Source of the DNA: Toxotes chatareus
Lineage: Eukaryota > Chordata > Actinopteri > Toxotidae
Reading direction: 5' to 3'
NCBI GenBank assembly: GCA_016801885.1
Contig: CM028884.1
Coordinates: 2,294,001 to 2,358,000, forward strand
Length of the DNA: 64,000 nt
The notes beneath the pieces were generated by a model. It was not told the origin of the DNA. It did not search any database and saw nothing but the letters and a program-made list of their open reading frames with translations. Position 1 is the first letter of the stretch; every line of letters starts with the position of its first letter. This document shows, in pieces, positions 36,441 to 50,085 of the stretch. Both the position numbers and the translations under genes were made by a program.

Positions 36441-39400
36441 TGTATTATGTTAAACAAATCTCATGTGTTTTACTGTGTAGGTGCAGAGGGTACCGACATT
36501 GCCATGTGTTGTGTGGTCACAGGTGTGGCCATCACAAATAGTGATATGAGTGCAGCAACAGTGTTCACCTGGTTGACAGGTGCTGTGTATACACTGCAAA
36601 CTCAATATTCACAGTCTTACAGCAGAATCAGAAACACTTTGTAAATAAGAAAAAATAAATCCTCTTTGGATGTGATCTGAGAGCAGGAGGGGCCTGACGG
36701 AGGTTTAACCAGCCGAGGCTCAGCACAGTAACACATGTTGCGTGATGGTAGTTTTGTTGTTTGCTGACTGAGAGAGGACGACAAAGAAGAGATTCAGATG
36801 GTTTCCTGTTGTTCAGGGCCTGTATTTTTCTCAAGCATCTCAGAGTAAGTTCTAACAGGCCAGAAACCCTCATAGAAGAGCTTACGTGGTCCCACTTTTT
36901 TTTAGGTATTGTAAAAGCATTTTGGCAGTAATAAATCAAAGTTTGATCACAGTGCTACAGATGCTGCTGTCACAGTGTCCAGTCCTCCTCAGCTGTTGGG
37001 TGTAGGGCCATGGGTGTAATAACAATGATGACAGGTTCAGCAATGAATCACTGACCCTATAAGCACAGAGGTTACTGGAGGAAATGTATACAACAAATAT
37101 GTTTGTATGTATGTATAATCATTATATGATGTGCATTTCAATTTATAATTAATGATCATCTCTTTTTTTTTAATGTAAAAAACGGTTCCCATACAGTGCA
37201 GCGTCTTTTTCTCTGTGTGTTTTGTGTGTCGGCCTCATGTGTGAGCTCAGGCTCGTTATCACTGACGCTCCTGTTTGAACTCACTTCAATCTTCTACATG
37301 AGTTGTCTCCAGTGTTTGTCACGTCCTCAACAGTGATCCCTTTATGTCCTGCTTCAAAGCTTTGCATCCTTCTGAGAAGGCAAACAGCTCCGTGCCACCA
37401 TATCCTCTTAATGCTGATGGAAACCTAGCGGCAGGCTCTCACTGCTCCTCACAGCTCGCAGCCTGATTATCTGCAGTGGGGCCTGCAGGCGTCACTCATT
37501 GTGAAATTCTGTACAGAAATAGTTGAGGTGAGGGCTTGACTAAACACATATCAGTATCTTTATTGATTGACCATTTCAGTAATGTAAAACAAATTCAGTT
37601 TTTTCCCAAAAATTTCATTTCATTCTTGTCAGGGTGAGAATGAAGCCTCTGCCTTCAGACGCTGGGACATTATCTCCATAGCGTGTTCCATGACATTGAC
37701 CCATTGGAGCACAAGGCTGTCCTCCATGCACTACTTTACACATGGAAAGCAAAATAATATGGGTACTGTCACTGAACAGAGAAGTCAGTGCCTACCTCTT
37801 ACTGACCAATGGACATCACACAAGTTGTGAAAGTTGGTTGGATTGGTTGAGGTCCAAAATGTCTCTTGGCCAAGTCACAGCATGAATTAATGACTCTACA
37901 ATTGCTGATCAGTAGCCAGCTCATTTTAAACAGTGGTTATTGAAGCTGCCTCTGCCAACCTGTAGACTGGCCCTAGATATGAAGTTACAGGACTGACAAA
38001 AGTTATCTCTACCTAACTACCGCTTTATGCCTTTATTGGCCACTTTACGACTGTCACTGCCTGGTCCTTCCAAAAACCTGTATCAGAGAATACAAAACAC
38101 ACAATTTGCACAGTATAACATTTAATCATACTCACAGTTGTCACACTGGCAGCCTGCTCTTGTTGAGGTCTGGTTCTCAGAAGCTGACCAGCAGCTGTTC
38201 ACACCTAGCTGAGGACTCCCACATGTCAGTGGGAACCTCTCCTCCTCCACTGTAGTGCTAGGACACTCAGCATTGCCCAGGGTCGTAAAAACCTGTTGCC
38301 TTAAATGTTTATGACTCCTGAGTTTTCCCTCCACATCTGGCCTATCATTTGGCAAGAGTGTGGCGTCGTCTTGATAAGCACGGCCGCTTATGCTTGATCA
38401 CATCAAATTTAAACAGTATAGTATGTTGTGTTGCCTTTAAGGCCACGCTCAGACTGACTTGAGCCCTGTATGGAAAAATGCAGCCCTGGAATTCATTTGA
38501 ATGGTGTCAGCCTCTCAAAACAACACAGGGGGCACCAGCAAAACAATGCAAGGTTGTCTGGCAAAATAAAATTTGAACCAGGCTTTGAACCAACTTTTGC
38601 TACAAAGCAGTGTGACATTGCATTGACTAGCTGTGGAACCAGGCCAGATTCAGAATTCTGCATAGCCCCTACAGTTACTGCTTTGGATGGTGTATGGGGA
38701 AGGTAAGACCTCCAGGTGGAGTTCAGATCACTCCATATCACAAAGGCATTAGCCTTTGACATGTTATCCTTGGAGAATATATGTATCCCAAGCTATCTTT
38801 GACTAAGAGCTTGCTGTTATGGCTAAATCAGTGAAATGGGAGCTTGTATCCTTTTACTCACACAGTGTACTTTCTTATATGCCCTTGCATACACTATAAG
38901 CATCTGTTTACAGTGGCAGATATGGGGACAGTGTCAGGGAATCTTGTGACCTATTTTTGTTTTCCAATGTAGACCATATGTAATGATATCTAGAGACAAG
39001 TGAGAACCCTGGCAAATATAGCAGTATGGAGGAAACAAATATTATTGTATAAGCTTTGAGGTCTGCTTTAAACTTTTTCTGAACATTGGTTAAATGTGAC
39101 CTGGGAAACAATATAAAATTGTGCACAAGCTGGACCTTTCCATTTTTGTAAAGACTAAAGAAAAAAAAACATCAAACATCAAAAAGGGTCAAGTTACACC
39201 CAGTAGTTTTAAGCAAGTTTGTACAGTGATCGTAAACCTTAAACACTTTATTGACCAGCTGATTGTTAAATTTCAGCACTCTAGTAAATCTCAGTTGTCT
39301 CCTGCTGTGGTGTAAGACAGATATTACTGTGAGATATTTTTAAAAGGCAGTTTATGATGGATGGAACAGGTGAAAAGATTCACTTAAAAATGTATTTGCA

Positions 39401-40507
39401 GTAGTGTGGACTTGGTCTAAAAGTCTTAGTAGCATTCTTCCTTTGGGGCTCATCAGTGAAATGTTGATTGAAAGCATGTCAGTTAGTGAGCCGACACTTG
39501 TGACAAATATTTTTACCATATCCCATCAGGAGCCAGAACTTGGAATGAAGGTCCTGTTTGAACTCTCAACAGACTCTGTACAGAGCTCTGGACGGGGCTG
39601 AATTTAGTTCTGTGGCAAATAGCAAAACCAGTGGTCTGTTCTCTTACATCTCTGATCCCTGGGTTAGCATTAAATCTATGGGGCACAGGAAGCCCAGGGC
39701 TAATTTGACATTATTTCACCACTGTACCTTCAGGAGACATGTACTAATGAGTCCTTCATGATTACTTTACCTCCCCAAAATATCTGGAGAGCGATGAAAG
39801 CTCCTGTAACTGTGCAGCGTTCCGGAAATTTTAAAGAATATTCCAAGAACATCTTTTACCCCACAGGAAAACTGTAGATGCCAAGAAAACTTCCCTGGGG
39901 AATTTTACCTTGTAGACATATGAATGTTCTTCTAACCGTAAAAAACAGTGAATATTCCTTTGGTTAGTGGTGTCCCCCTGAAAAAGCAAGTAGGACCTTG
40001 CTCTGGAGTGGGATTTAGTCAGCACTGGACTAGAATTGGAGAACCCCGTAATCAAAATGTAGAGTGGAAATGGGAGCTCAAAGCTAATAGTACTGTAGGC
40101 AGTGAGAGGTAAGAGAATAAGCAGGGTTTGAACTGTCTCTGGGTCTCATTTTTCCATTCTTCACACAACTACCTCTGTCACTTGTAGTGTTTACAACCGT
40201 AAAAGTGTTTACAACATCATGAATGTTTTCCAGCAGAGACTGTTGGAAATTGTGTGCTTTTATACCCATGTTTAAGCGATTATCATGTCTCGACCCCTCT
40301 CTATGACAGCTAGCTATTCACCACGCCTTCTGGTGTGGTGTCATTTGGAATAACTATAAACGCATTTTTTCATCCAGTGTGGTTGGTTACCTAGTTCTTT
40401 GTTACCATCACCCTGACGTAGAACCTTGTCCAGCATGGACAGGTTCTACATGAATGGTTTCCTAACTTTCAGTACACTTAGTAAACTCTGTCTTGTTTGT
40501 TTTTCAG

Positions 40508-40551
40508 GACAGATTTCTGCGTTCATAAAGATGAGCCCTGTGATACTGTGG
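40508..40551 (+). CDS. adamts17: adamts17 exon 7 (44-base microexon-like, metalloprotease domain)
   Basis: A very short exon encoding the end of Arg338, then TDFCVHKDEPCDTV (339-352) and one base of Gly353. Cys342 and Cys349 are conserved ADAMTS catalytic-domain cysteines. The peptide is identical to the ADAMTS17 sequence I recall, which supports the exon despite its size. It sits between a 7.6-kb and a 19.4-kb intron. The acceptor is TTTGTTTTTCAG and the donor GTGAGT. Its length is not a multiple of three (entered in phase 2, left in phase 1), so skipping would shift the frame. Confidence 0.94.
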
Positions 40552-42506
40552 GTGAGTACAATGATGTCTCTTGCACCAACAGACACACTCACTGTCTCTC
40601 TCTCACTCACACACATGCACACACATTTGTACTTCTATACATGTGAGCTCTCTTGTTGATATAATGCCCTATGATAATCCCTGGCTTCTAACCCAACATT
40701 AACCATCACAGCATTATCCCACTGCTGCTGAAGCCAGGTCAAGCCCTTTATATGGATTGTATGAAATGTCTGAAACTCTCACTTAAATATCCTTAATCCT
40801 AAGGTTTAAAACTCAAATTGGTCCTCACAAACATAGACATACATTTATTCACATACAAACCCTGCAAATTCCCTGTCTTTTTCCATTTAATGACCCTTGA
40901 CGACTCATTATACAGAAACACACTGAAAAAGTCATTACCGTAGACACAGAGTCTCATGGTGAAACATTTTTTTCTGCATGTAGTTTGTAGAATGGCATTT
41001 CCAGAATGCTGTATTAGCATGATCCCACCTCTCAGTGGAGGTTTGGAACAACAACAAGAACAACAACAAAAAAAAAAAGGATTTTCACTGATACAGGTAA
41101 ATTCACTCAGGATTTCATCCTCCACCTTGATGGTCTCAAGGCTAACAGCAGAGTAAACCTGTTCATGCTATAAAGTGATCTAGGAATGTCTAATTGTGCA
41201 TGTTCAGTTGGCCAATGCAATGTGTTTTCAGATATTTGATCTGAAGTCTGCATGTTGAAGTCTGTATCTTTCTATATATTTTACATGTAGGATGGAGTGG
41301 AATTTGTTTTACATGTATTTATCTTTCTTAATCTAAATCAATAACTTGTATAACATATATACACATATATATGTTGGAAGCGCTCGTTTGAGTTGACTTT
41401 ATCTGCCAGTGCTCTCTGCTTCTGACCTTATTGCTATAAATGGACTGAACTGATGTCAGTCTGAACACAGCTTCCTATTGAACACATGTGCATAAAGTTC
41501 ATAGGCAACATATTTAATTTGTTTTCCTACACAGTCTGCTATGGGCAACTAAAGCATGATAAACATTTTTATGGTTGTGGTTAGGCGACCTTAAGCAGGC
41601 ATTTAAGGTTTGGGAAGGATTGTGATGTGAAGAACCAGACAGTGACACTGACAGTTGTTTAAAGTTTAATCAAAACCAGCAATCTTTCCTAACCCAAAAC
41701 AAGTGTTTTAGTATCCTATCCCCAACAACCCACTGGTTGTAGGATGTGAACCCTGCACTCAGTCATCCAGAGCTTTGAGGTCCAAACCATCCACTGACCT
41801 GTGTAGTAACATCACACTTCCTGCATTGGAAACAAATGTTACCAGTGAATCTAATCCAGGCAGCAATTATGTTTACTGTCAAAAGAAATTAGTAGTGTAT
41901 AAACAGAGTTGCTGAAGAATGGTCTACCCTGTGTAGTCCTGATCCTTTTGCTCCACGAATTTCTCCTGCCTCTGTGAACCTCTCTGTTTCTGTATTATGT
42001 AATGTTGGACCTCTTCCATTCACAATTGTGATTTATGCCCTTGGAAGTCAAGGAATTGGCCTCCAGCCATCAAAGCCAAAGCAGTTTTCTTTTGTGCTTG
42101 TTTCCCTATTTGACCATATGAACTTTGAAGTGTTTTTTTTTTTTTTTGGCTCAGTATATTTAGTTTACCAAAGGGCACAAACATTCCCTGCAGTGTAAAT
42201 GACACGGAGACAGAATGAAAGGAGTAAACAAATCAGAGGAATCATGCGCTGACTTTATCTGTGTCAGTCTCTGTAATATACTGCCATCTGAGCTCCTCAG
42301 AGAGCAACAGCACCTCAGACGTGTTTGTCATAGGGAAACCTTGTCATATATTTATTCCAATAAATCTGCTGATTTCATACGAGGAGGAATTCCCCTCTTG
42401 AAACAGGAATGAGTATCAGTGTTTCCACACTCAGTCAGTGCCTACAGCTGAAATTAAGACAGGGCCCCTACACACTTTTCATCTCTTTTATGTGGAGAAT
42501 CTCCCT

Positions 42507-42560
42507 GTGTGCGTGTGTGTGTGGGTGTGTGCGTGTGTGCGCGTGTGTGTGTGTGTGTGT
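42507..42560. repeat. (GT)n microsatellite, interrupted
   Basis: A GT dinucleotide tract interrupted by several GC units and one GG. Confidence 0.93.
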
Positions 42561-43712
42561 TATTTAAGTGTTTGAGTGAGTTTGTTGCATGTGTGACTGG
42601 CTGTCTGGTTTCCTGTCTGGCCTCATACTGCTCTGTTGCCTGGAGCCGTTAAGCTTCACATCAGGTCCAATAGCATTTAGATGAATTTTTATGTGGAGAG
42701 TTTACTGTAAACAATGAATTATTAATTAAAAGTTGCATAGTTATAGGTTTCAGGGGTATTTATAACATTTAACAAAAAAAAACAACAAAAAACAAAAACC
42801 TTCACTTTCTCTGTCTCTGTTTCTTCTGGAGTGGATATGTTTTTTTTTCTGCAACAACATGCGGTTCAAGCACAAACATTCTCGTCATAGTTTAGTATAA
42901 TGGCAGATAAAGCTGACGCCTTGCATAATAGCTCCATTTAAACCTCCCTGCCCATCTCACATTACACACATGAGGTAATGGATAAGGCGTCCGAGCATGG
43001 TCCAAGGCAAGGTGTCTGAACATCCACTGCACATTCTTTGTCTGTTTTCTGGTCGGTTCTCGCTGACTGCTCACAAAAAAGTGAATGACACAAAAATAAT
43101 AACTTGGCATGGCTTGTAATGTTAAAAAAAAAAGAAAAGAAAACCTAGTGGCCTCGGTTTTCCAGCTGTTAAAGTGGAATCTACTTGACACAGCCAGCCA
43201 GCCTGTGGTTAAACTGAATGGCTCTCTGCACAGAAATACAGCTTAGCAAACTGTCATTGGCGTATTCTCTTATAAATATATTAATCCTAGAATGCTGAAA
43301 TGTTGACACAAGTATGCTTTTGGATTTTTAAAGTGTCTTGCACCATTACCTGGACCTCTGTGATGAAGCAGGATTCACCAAATGTTGCTGACCCGACTCA
43401 GACTGTCTAGGGTCTATCTGGTATCTTTACAGTATCACTTTTACTTGAAAGCTTGACACTTTTAAATCTAATGTATAACATGTGAGGTCTATAAATGCAT
43501 TTAGTGGTATTACATGTATCATCTGATTACCATGGAGAGGTCTGGCACCCCCAGAATGCAGAGCCACTCTACCAAGGGGAAACCAAGATCCTGCTGCACA
43601 AGGAAAGATAAGTTGGAAGTGTATGAAAATGTTTACTAAGGAACATTTTGGTGCTCAGACTCTGACGATGTGAAGCATCTTCATTAAACACAGGGTCCGG
43701 TGAGTCTAGATG

Positions 43713-43731
43713 CTGGTGGTGGTGGTGGTGG
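43713..43731. repeat. (GGT)n trinucleotide run, about 6 units
   Basis: Consecutive TGG/GGT units in non-coding intron sequence. Confidence 0.9.
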
Positions 43732-46594
43732 AGTAGAGCCAGCAGGTGAATGATGGAAACTTTCATTTGAGACTCTCTGGAAGTCCTGGATGTCACGGTG
43801 GAGATGGGGAGGAGGTGGAGTGCACAGTAGAGTGTTTGAAAGATGGATGGACTGGAATGCACTGATATGTAAAGAACAGAAACCAGGGAATGCAGACAGA
43901 GGGACCAGTGGTCAAGTGTGTTGATAAATTAATTGTGAATGTAAGGATTTTGACAGTGTGAGAAAGTGGAAGTGACAAAGAAAATTTGAACAGGAAGGAG
44001 CTGACATTGAGCCACAGAGGAATAACAGCAAGCATGTGGAGGCAACAGATCTTCCTACTGAACTTTCTCTAAAGCTTTATTTTAATTTTAAATGCTTTCA
44101 TTCAGCTCAGCAGGCCTGACTCAAACTAGCTTAGATGCAGACAGTTTGCAAAAATTAATGACTGAAGATTATATGAAATTATCTTTGAAATCCTTTCTTG
44201 TGATGCTGGTGCTCAGTGTCAGATGTTTTCTAAGCAGTCTCTTCAACAGCACGACAGGTGTTGAGAGATTTTCTTTCATCCACAGGAATGAGCAGGAGCC
44301 AGCTTCAGTTTACTCTGTGACCAGACCTCCTTTTTCATCAGGTCAGCAGAGGCACTAGTGCTGGACTGATAATGTCTTCTAAAGAGTCTTGTTGATTAAG
44401 GAGGCCGCGGCTCAAAATGTGAACCATTATTCTACTAACATGAGTTTTTGGCATATAAACTTGACCATTTAATACAGTAAGACGTTGGGAGTGTTCTTGC
44501 TGGAGGTGTGTTTGGTAATTCACCTCAGATAACCTCCAATGAATGGGAAGCTCTAACATTCATGCCTGATGGAGACCATGGGACGAAAACATAGCTTTGA
44601 AAGTAAAATATAATTTTTGCTTCAGAGATTCTTTACTATTTGTTGTCTTTGGGACTTTTTTGGGGTTTGAACAAAATTTGTATTGTACACTTGCACAATA
44701 ATTAGTTAATAAAGTAAGTACAAAGTAAGGGGCTTCATATGAGAGGTGGATGAAACTCACAAGCGTACTAGCGTATAAGCTCTGATTGACTCCATATCTC
44801 AGTCTTACCCTGCATAGCACTACTTCCCACATATTATCAGCATGCACATAGCTATGAGGTAATGGAAGTAGATGCAGACAGAGGCAGCGCTGTGTGTTGT
44901 GAGGCATTGTGGCAGCTCCTGGCCATGCCTGGCCCTGCACAGCTCTGCCCTGCCATAATACTCTCAACCTGCTAATCTTCCTGCACAATGAGAACACTCC
45001 TGCTCTTTGTGCGAGCAGGCCCAAAGTGTGTGACCCACTTTGAGCCTCACTATAATCACAGCACTCATTAAAGGTCCTGCTTCAAAACCCCTACCACCCA
45101 CGTTTCCCCTTTCTGTTTCTCCTCTCTGGGCTGTCTCAGTCCTCATGTCAGAAGGTTCCCAAATACACACAAAGGCAGCGTGGAACAGTGTTTGACAGGA
45201 TTCTAGGGACTCACAACTGTTGATCTCTTTTAACTGTACAAACAGCTCCACTTTACATAGGGAGATGGAGATAAGTAAATCTGCACTAATCAGTATTTTT
45301 ATAATAACTGGCTTAAATGACTGTGAAAGAGCTTGTGTTATTTTAGGCAACTCAAAGCTTTTGGTGACAGTAAAAAGGTTTGGGAATGCTGATGGTCCTG
45401 GTTAAGATCAGACTTTAATGCCTTAGAGAGAAATTTTCCTTTGACACCCAGTGCTGCTTCTGCACAGTACCAGATACTCCAACAGTAATGCATCATCATC
45501 AATCATACTCCTCATAAACAGCTTGATAAGAAGTGGTTGTACAGTAAATTACTCAGGAGAAATACTCAGAATTCTGAAATACTCAAGAATGCATATATGG
45601 TATATCTGTCTGCTGTCTGCTTGCATTAACCTATTACGTTATCCCTTACTGCACAAACCCACATTCCCCATAAAGAACGGTATACAATCATCATCACACC
45701 AACAGAAGTCAGTCTGTGCTACAGCTGGCCACTGGTGTTCATTTATGACTCTAATGAACTGAAGGTTTGGTGAAAGCTCTGGGATTCTAAGATGAACTAT
45801 ACAATTAAGTGCATCCTCTGTTCCTTTATGGCATCTCTATAAAAAAATTAATAAATAAATAAAAATGGTAGGGATCTAATTGTTGGGCTACCAGGAATTT
45901 CACATAACTGATGTCAGGGCCATGGGTCTAAAAGCATCAGTTTTCTAAGGGCAAGCTATTTTAAGGACAGATGTTATTAATGCCATTTTTTTTTCCAGAG
46001 ATCTGGTACAACACCAGAATCCAGTGACCTCATTAATATTGGGGCCCATGCTGATAAAAACCAACTATTTAGCCCGGATTTCTCCTTATGACTTATGTGC
46101 TGCTCAAGAGTTAGATTACTGTGGTGGCTCTTTCAGTACAAGCAGAGTGATAATCAAATGTGGTCATAGTGCCCTCACCCCCACTCAAAAAATTTGGCTT
46201 GGTTCTTGTTTTTCTTAACGGCTTCCATCAGAGCACATGAACTCGCTGTGTTTGGCTCCTCACTGGAACAAAGGAGGAGCACATAATGATGTTTCCAGTA
46301 TTTGATGCCTTTGGTCAATATTCAATATTGATTTTATCTGTAAATTTCAGTTTCAGTTTTCATGCTAAAAACACAGTTTGGTGCTCTATAATTCCTGGTT
46401 TGATGTGTCACTAAGGCCCTGGATTCAGTGTTTATTCATACTGAAAATTCCTAAATAGGCTCACAGATGTAGTGACAAAGATGACCTCAGTTAAAGATAT
46501 CGCTGTCTTCAGAAACAGCTGTCCTCTCAGGTTTTCTACCAAACATCAGAAATTTAATGTAGGAAATTTAGGAGCATTTATGAATTGACTTTAG

Positions 46595-46735
46595 AGCAGG
46601 GGTCTTCAATGTTTTTTCGGCCAAGAACCCTGAAACTGATGGAGAGATGGAGCAGGGACCCCCTTACCATAGATCACATCCTATAGTACATCACAGGTCC
46701 CCCACTTGCAGCTTAGTCTCTCTGAAGAAACAATG
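46595..46735 (+). repeat. Teleost dispersed repeat fragment
   Basis: The sequence GGGGTCTTCAATGTTTTTTC, with GGCCAAGAACCCTGAAACTG and GAGCAGGGACCCCCTTA downstream, resembles a repeat I recall as common in fish genomes, probably a non-autonomous DNA transposon. The copy is diverged and its class is uncertain. Confidence 0.45.
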
Positions 46736-47539
46736 TGAGGAGATATTAGAAATCCTTTCCTCTGAACTGTCATTTGAACTGATACCTGTCTCTGATGACA
46801 ACAGCAGAGCTGGATCAGCTATGAGTCAGCTTTAACAGTAGGTCACAATTTGAATGTCTAATAGTTTGTAAATGATTCATTGACCCACATGTTTTGGGAA
46901 AAGTGGAACTATAGCTTCTACCGGATGTCAGGGGATTTTCAGTCTCACGTGTTACTGAACAGGTTTGACAGCAAGGAATGATCAAACAGGGGAACTGTAC
47001 CCCTCTTTGACTGTAAGAACTAAAACACAGAGTTTCCAGCATTGGACACAAATGAAGGATACAGGCAGCTGGATTTGCTTTTGTGGATTTGAATTAAGCG
47101 TGATTTGAATTAACACCTGTGGTGCACCTCAGCATTTTCTTTTTCATTACTTCATTTTTTTTAGGTTTATAGCCTCCATGAAAACCTAAAGAGATTATAC
47201 AGACTGACTAATATAAGTATTTAAACAAAGACACAACCCGTTCTCATAAATCAGCAGACTGATGGTAGTCTGACCCTAAACAGCCTCAGTGAAGTGTGTT
47301 GGTGGGTGGGACAGGGATAAAAGTAATATTTGTAGTAGTATCCTATTTCCTGTGTTTGCTTTGCTGGAGCAGGGATGTAACTGGGAGATTAGGGGGTTGG
47401 TGGGATGTTGATGTTGAATGATGGCCGGATGACTGGAGAGTCATGGTTGACTTTATGGAGTAGCTGCTGACTGGTGGGAGGTGACGCTGTACAAATCAAC
47501 TGATTCACACCCTGTGTGAGAGAGAGAGATACAGACACA

Positions 47540-47540
<1 letters not shown>

Positions 47541-47577
<37 letters not shown>
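47541..47577. repeat. (AC)n microsatellite, 18 units
   Basis: A perfect AC dinucleotide run bordered by AGAG tracts. Confidence 0.96.
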
Positions 47578-47579
<2 letters not shown>

Positions 47580-48257
47580 GAGAGTAAGATACAGCAACAC
47601 ACACTGTGACATTACCATCCCAGCACACAGAACGCCCCAAACTGCAAGCACAAGCTCCCAAACTCAAATTCAAGCATCCTGTGGTAATGTTACTTCAAAC
47701 CTCAGCAGCAGTTGCTGGCCTTTTGGTCATTACCTGATGTGATAAGAGCTCAAAAAAGAAGCAGGGACACAGCAAGAGCAGTTTTATAATATTTTATAGT
47801 GAAAGATGTGATGCCAGTTAGAGCGGTGGAAAAAGACAATTTTAAAAGCCCATGAAAGTGGATGATTTCAGGTATTAAATCTTAGGGCACATTTTTCAAA
47901 AGTAGTACTGCCTCAGCTTTATGGAGGATACAGAGAAAAGTAATGGTGACGGTAGTAAATGATTATTTTGATAATAACCAATATTGATCAGTAGGAAAAA
48001 ATATAAAAATAGTTGTGCTGTTGTGGTACATTTGTGAACATGAAAACTCCTGTGTCTTCAAAGATGATCACTGGCAGTGAATGTGGATAGACTCAGTGAC
48101 CTTTGACCTTCTCACAGTGGAGGCTGTTAGTAATTTTGCATTGGTGTTCACTGACAGCTTGCTGTTGTCTGGCTTCGGTTTTCATTCAGTCTTGTGTGCA
48201 GGGCCTGTGCTATTTCATGGACATGATGTCCCCCACCGCTATCCTGTGTGATGTCAT

Positions 48258-48385
48258 AATCAGCATGTTTACATGCACTTACGTTACTACATTACTCAGA
48301 GAAATCAGGTTTGCAGGTAATTGGGGAACTTGTTTACCCACACACACTTTAGTAACCTGGTTACTGGAAATCCACACATACCCCA
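48258..48385 (+). repeat. Short dispersed repeat, copy 2 (copy 1 at about 23370-23445)
   Basis: It starts with the same CATGTTTACATGCACT and ends with the same GTAACCTGGTTACTGGAAATC, then CACA block, as the intron 3 copy. An extra internal stretch of about 65 bases separates the two blocks. It is probably MITE-like; no terminal repeats were established. Confidence 0.5.
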
Positions 48386-49189
48386 GACTTATTTGGGAAG
48401 CATGTCTCACTGATGCTAACTGTACAGTGACAGGAGATGCTGCTTCCAGACTTTGGCTGCTGGAAAAAAGTAGAGGCGAGGCTGACTCACCACACTGTAT
48501 CCACTTATATTAATAGAGCTATGCTTCTCACTACCAGCTAAGTGTATACCTGACATAGAGTAAGAAATATCAGTACAGATGTCAAAAGGTAATGCCAAAG
48601 ATGCATGTTAGGTCATTTAGAAACATATACTAACTTTATTAATACAGTAAATGTAAAATGTAAACCAAGATCACATAATATAAAGTTACAACTAATATCA
48701 ATTAAGAAAGCAGCAAGAAAAAAATGATTTATAAGGAAAGCAGCGATCAGCGATCATAATTATAGCTATTTCTAATATACAGTCAACCTGCATGAAATGT
48801 GTGAACAGCCAGTTCTTAATTTCAGCAAGGCAGGACATTTACTGGGAAATACAGCAGTGTATCATCTGCATAGAAATGAAAATCAATATTATGTCTACAT
48901 ATAGTTTGCCCTAGGTAGAGCATTAACAGTAAATATATGTGACTGCACTTGTGTGTATATTTGTGTACAATGTGTGTGTGTGCAGCGTTGTCTGTGGTGC
49001 GTGTATAGGTGGGGGAGGTCAGTGTGACATCAAGGTCAATCTACGGTGAACCAGTATTTGCATGTGTTTATGTGCAAGCATGTGTGCATATATGTGTGTG
49101 TACGTGAGAGGGTGAACAAAGCGTCTCTTCCAGGCTGACTCAGGCCTGTGTTGTCAGCACTGGGAGCTTCGACTGCCCAGGATTCAGTG

Positions 49190-49290
49190 GCTCATTGGAA
49201 AGCCCTTCATGTTGTAACGGCTAATTAGCGCAAAATAAATGGCTCGCCGAAGCTGCTTGTGGGCAGCACAGTGCTGTGAGTCCAGAGGCC
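49190..49290. promoter_or_regulatory. Candidate conserved non-coding element
   Basis: The block GGCTAATTAGCGCAAAATAA (about 49218-49237) contains a homeodomain-type TAATTA core within a balanced-composition, repeat-free stretch. It resembles intronic enhancers in style only. No conservation data are available from one sequence, so this is a weak call. Confidence 0.2.
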
Positions 49291-49889
49291 TGATGAGGCT
49301 TTGTGGCTCTTTTGAGGCTGTCTGGCTGGATGTGCTGCCAGCTATGTGAGCCAACACATCAGTGTTTGATCAGCCAGCTAGCCCCTAACACCAGGTCAAA
49401 ACCCAGCACTGATAACCACAGCGCTGTGGATCGCAGCTCTTTGTCCGGGGGCTTTAGCCTCAGAAGTGCTGGCTTCAACGGATCTTTGATGCTGCAGAAA
49501 ATCTCAGCCACATCTCTGACCTCACTGTGGAACTTCACCACTCAGCTTTGTTTTATTCACATGGGCTTTATAGGGCCGGTAATTGTAAAGGCTTGTTCAG
49601 TACTAGCATCCAGTGTCATCTCAAGGGAATCTGATCTGCTAATGAGGACCACAGCCCGTGGACCAAACATGGCCAGGTCATTCATTCCAATGAAAGTTTT
49701 ATTTGCTTCATACTTCTATGCCTATAAAATTTGCATTCGTGCCTGACTGCTTGTATGAATGACGTCAAAACAATATGTGAATGGTGACAGTTTTTAACCC
49801 TTTGAACCCAGCTGACCAGCCCTAAATATTTACTGATTGGTTTTGTCTGATCCGTTTCAGAAGAAACAAAACTGCTGCACAGATGATGT

Positions 49890-50085
49890 TCACCAGTGGT
49901 GGAATGTACTGAACTACAATCATTCAAGTACAGGATTTAAGTACAGTTTAGAGGTAAATGTACTTTGCATCAGTATTTCCGTTTTGCCTCTTATATACTT
50001 CAGAAGGAAATGTACTTTTTTCTCCTTTATATTTATCAGACAACAATGATTAAAGTTTACTTTGCAGTACTTTTTGTGCTAAAAA
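49890..50085 (+). repeat. Teleost dispersed repeat, hAT-like non-autonomous element
   Basis: It begins with CACCAGTGGTGGAATGTACT and continues through CAAGTACAGGATTTAAGTAC, GTATTTCCGTTTTGCC, CTTATATACTTC, GGAAATGTACTTTTTTCTCC and TATTTATCAGACAAC. This order and wording match an abundant fish repeat whose end is CAGTGGTGGAAAG. The assignment to hAT is from memory and should be taken as provisional. Confidence 0.6.

Larger units (their letters stand above)
32881..40507 (+). other. adamts17 intron 6
   Basis: A 7.6-kb intron without a supportable gene. It carries the second copies of two dispersed repeats (about 35055-35440 and 35915-36440), one of which also occurs upstream of the gene and the other in intron 4. 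The rest is AT-rich with chance open frames of at most about 103 codons. Confidence 0.72.

Noticed and set aside
44560..45024. 154-codon minus-strand open frame
   Set aside because: No recognisable domain, mixed low-complexity composition, inside an intron and without splice or promoter context; consistent with chance.
47521..47585. Regular short repeats that could superficially suggest a CRISPR or satellite array
   Set aside because: They are simple dinucleotide microsatellites without spacers, in a eukaryotic genome.
48103..48513. 136-codon plus-strand open frame
   Set aside because: It runs through a MITE-like repeat and shows no domain.
49303..49746. 147-codon plus-strand open frame next to the candidate conserved element
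   Set aside because: No similarity I recognise, no plausible splice partners in frame with adamts17, and position within intron 7.
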